Assembly: GCA_017615235.1 (NCBI GenBank)
Contig: JAGAAM010000022.1
Coordinates: 1-8,525, forward strand
Reading direction: 5' to 3'
Source of the DNA: Clostridia bacterium
GTDB lineage: Bacteria > Bacillota_A > Clostridia > Oscillospirales > CAG-382
Length of the DNA: 8,525 nt
In this document: positions 7,057-8,525 of the stretch, piece after piece
Position numbering within the stretch: position 1 is the first letter of the stretch
How the letters are laid out: every line of letters starts with the position of its first letter
The notes under the pieces: model-generated
Told to the model about the DNA's origin: nothing
Seen by the model: only the letters and a program-made list of their open reading frames with translations
The model's database searches: none
Made by a program: the position numbers and the translations under genes

Positions 7057-8298
7057 ATGAATTTATCAGAGCTTAAAGCACAATACGAAAATTTTAAATC
7101 GTTAGGGCTCAAACTGGATATGTCCCGCGGAAAACCCTCCACGGAGCAGGTCGCCACGGCGGAAAAGATACTCACCGCCGTCACCAGCAACGCCGAATGT
7201 TTTTCCGAGACGGGAAGCGACTGCCGCAACTACGGCGGTCTCGACGGCATAAACGAGATGAAGCGCCTTTTCGGCGAACTTCTGGGCGTAGGCCCGGAGC
7301 AGATCATCGTCGGCGGCAACTCCAGCCTTAACCTTATGTACGATACCGTCGCAAGGTCGATGCTCCATCCCGTCGAGGACGGATGTCTGCCCTGGTCGAA
7401 GTACGACAAGATCTCGTTCCTCTGCCCGGTTCCGGGTTACGACAGGCATTTCGCGATCTGCGAATATTTCGACATCAATATGATAAACATCCCGCTTTAC
7501 GACGACGGCCCGGATATGGATATCGTCGAATCGCTCGTCGCCTCCGACGAGACGATAAAAGGTATCTGGTGCGTCCCGAAGTATTCCAACCCCATGGGCG
7601 TGACCTATTCCGACGACGTGGTGCGCCGTTTCGCGCGGCTGCGCCCGGCGGCGAAGGACTTCCGCGTGTTCTGGGACAACGCCTACGTCCTTCACGATCT
7701 CAACGACACTCCCGACGAACTTCTGGAGGTTTTCGCGGAGGCGAAAAAGTACGGCAACGAGGATATGTTCTTCGAGTTCATGTCAACTTCCAAAATCACC
7801 TATCCCGGTTCCGGCATATCCTGTATCGCTTCGAGCGAGCGCAATATCAAGCGCATCCTCAACGCGCTTAAAGTCCAGACCATCGGTCACGACAAGATGA
7901 ACCAGCTGAGACACTCGAAGGTGTTCCGCTGCTATGACGACGTGGTGGCGCAGATGCACGTCCACATGGGCATAATCCGCCCGAAGTTCCAGGCGGTCTA
8001 CGACGCTTTCGAAAAGGCGTTCGACGGCGTGGAAGGAGTAAGCTGGACCAAGCCCAACGGCGGCTATTTCATCACGCTGACACTCCCGGAAGGCACCGCG
8101 AAGCGCACCGTCGAGCTTTGCGCGCAAGCCGGACTGGTCATCACTCCCGCCGGGGCGATGTTCCCCTACGGGAAAGACCCGGACGACTCCAAACTCCGCA
8201 TCGCGCCGACCTATCCGGTGCTCGACGAAGTAAAGACCGCCGCCGCGCTGCTTTCCTGCTGTGCGAATATCGCGATCGCCGAACGCGGACAGCGGTAA
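7057..8298 (+). CDS. Aspartate aminotransferase-like PLP enzyme (type Ic family)
   Basis: This 413-residue fold-type I PLP enzyme resembles the aspartate aminotransferase subgroup Ic (Pfam Asp_aminotransf, once labelled MocR-like), which swaps amino groups between aspartate/oxaloacetate and glutamate/2-oxoglutarate. Visible motifs: LDMSRGKPS (20-28) at the N-terminus, NYGG (58-61), GGNSSLNLMYD (86-96) at the cofactor phosphate site, KYSNPMGVTYS (175-185), FWDNAYVLHDL (205-215) with cofactor-binding Asp207 and Tyr210, STSKITYPGSG (243-253) with Schiff-base Lys246, and LRIAPTYP (380-387) with carboxylate-binding Arg381. A GTG at 7048 is in frame, but GAGGTG (7045-7050) makes a ribosome binding site for the ATG at 7057, which gives the expected N-terminus MNLSELK. 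The 30-base gap after asnS has no promoter or terminator, so the two are probably co-transcribed. Substrate preference is inferred from family and context; it has no DNA-binding domain. Confidence 0.88.
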   Translation: MNLSELKAQYENFKSLGLKLDMSRGKPSTEQVATAEKILTAVTSNAECFSETGSDCRNYGGLDGINEMKRLFGELLGVGPEQIIVGGNSSLNLMYDTVARSMLHPVEDGCLPWSKYDKISFLCPVPGYDRHFAICEYFDINMINIPLYDDGPDMDIVESLVASDETIKGIWCVPKYSNPMGVTYSDDVVRRFARLRPAAKDFRVFWDNAYVLHDLNDTPDELLEVFAEAKKYGNEDMFFEFMSTSKITYPGSGISCIASSERNIKRILNALKVQTIGHDKMNQLRHSKVFRCYDDVVAQMHVHMGIIRPKFQAVYDAFEKAFDGVEGVSWTKPNGGYFITLTLPEGTAKRTVELCAQAGLVITPAGAMFPYGKDPDDSKLRIAPTYPVLDEVKTAAALLSCCANIAIAERGQR

Positions 8299-8313
8299 TA
8301 ACATTAAAAACGC

Positions 8314-8348
8314 AAAAACCGTTTTGCTTCAAAGCAGGCGGTTTTTTT
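8314..8348 (+). terminator. Intrinsic terminator of the asnS-aminotransferase unit
   Basis: An 8-bp outer stem pairs AAAAACCG (8314-8321) with CGGTTTTT (8339-8346). An inner stem pairs TGCT with AGCA around a TCAA loop (8329-8332), and two G-U pairs join them past a single bulged T. Seven T residues (8342-8348) end the structure. It begins 15 bases after the aminotransferase stop. Confidence 0.9.
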
Positions 8349-8374
8349 GTTTTAGGCGTAAGCGTTATATTCAG

Positions 8375-8401
8375 AAAATTGCTGTCAGCTATTGCAATTT
8401 T
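8375..8401. repeat. 8-bp inverted repeat overlapping the -35 box of the last gene
   Basis: AAAATTGC (8375-8382) and GCAATTTT (8394-8401) are exact reverse complements separated by 11 bases. Their starts are 19 bases apart, about two helical turns. The right arm overlaps the -35 hexamer at 8392-8397, and the repeat lies upstream of the predicted transcript start, so it would act as DNA rather than RNA. An operator is the natural reading, but no regulator can be named. Confidence 0.55.
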
Positions 8402-8420
8402 ACAGTTTATGTTATATAAT
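8392..8420 (+). promoter_or_regulatory. Predicted vegetative (SigA-type) promoter of the last gene
   Basis: TTGCAA (8392-8397) and a perfect TATAAT (8415-8420) are separated by 17 bases. Transcription would begin near 8427, giving a leader of about 56 bases. The preceding terminator separates this unit from asnS. Confidence 0.8.
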
Positions 8421-8482
8421 GCTATAAAGAATCGGAGTACTATACATATTTTTAACGCAGCGCGATCAACGGAGGAGCTTTT

Positions 8483-8525
8483 ATGAAAATCGCAAGAGCC
8501 GTTTCACTCTTGTCGGCATTAATTC
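8483..8525 (+). CDS. Start of an unidentified, probably exported protein (3' end cut by window edge)
   Basis: Only 14 complete codons are present, reading MKIARAVSLLSALI. A short positively charged start (Lys2, Arg5) followed by a hydrophobic run looks like the beginning of a signal peptide or an N-terminal membrane anchor. The start is well supported: GGAGGAG (8471-8477) lies five bases before the ATG, and a strong promoter with a leader of about 56 bases precedes it. The family cannot be recognised from this length. It is a new transcription unit, separate from asnS and the aminotransferase. Confidence 0.7.
   Translation, partial: MKIARAVSLLSALI

Noticed and set aside
7057..8298. MocR/GntR-type transcription regulator, a label sometimes given to this aminotransferase family
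   Set aside because: The protein begins directly with the aminotransferase fold and has no N-terminal helix-turn-helix domain.
8118..8486. A 122-codon + strand frame running from the aminotransferase into the intergenic gap
   Set aside because: It is out of frame inside a clear gene, crosses a strong terminator and promoter, and has no protein-like composition in its first half.

Overview
The window is ordinary core metabolism from a bacterium that looks like a moderately GC-rich member of the Clostridia (Firmicutes). That placement is an inference. It rests on the his gene order D-C-B-H-A-F-IE with a separate single-domain HisB, the fused HisIE, strong GGAGG-type ribosome binding sites and clear TTGnnn-17-TATAAT promoters in AT-rich gaps. 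No species can be named from the sequence alone.

Bases 2-4849 (+ strand) are the distal part of a histidine operon: the 3' end of hisD, then hisC, hisB, hisH, hisA, hisF and hisIE. Junctions are overlaps of 1-4 bases or gaps of 3-4 bases, so translation is probably coupled along the message. Together these genes cover PR-ATP hydrolysis (HisE part), PR-AMP hydrolysis (HisI part), ProFAR isomerisation (HisA), imidazole ring closure with AICAR release (HisH-HisF), dehydration (HisB), transamination (HisC) and the final oxidation to histidine (HisD). The first enzyme (HisG, possibly with HisZ) must lie outside the window. Histidinol-phosphate phosphatase is also not visible.

Bases 4850-5440 (- strand) hold a small HAD-superfamily hydrolase with a short cap region. 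Its stop codon directly abuts that of hisIE, tail to tail. Its promoter lies in a 179-base divergent gap that also contains the asnS promoter. A perfect 18-bp palindrome overlaps the -35 box of the HAD promoter; read on the + strand it also looks like a weak intrinsic terminator.

Bases 5620-8298 (+ strand) are a probable two-gene unit: asparaginyl-tRNA synthetase (asnS) and a type-Ic aspartate aminotransferase-like enzyme, closed by a good intrinsic terminator at 8314-8348. The pairing links aspartate supply, the precursor of asparagine, to asparagine charging of tRNA.

The last 43 bases begin a new gene with its own strong promoter and ribosome binding site. Its first residues resemble a signal peptide. 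An 8-bp inverted repeat overlaps its -35 box.

No mobile element, CRISPR array, tRNA or rRNA gene is visible, and no gene-free stretch exceeds 300 bases. I see no convincing new biological system. The points most worth checking are the short-cap HAD enzyme beside a phosphatase-less his segment, and the two operator-like inverted repeats.
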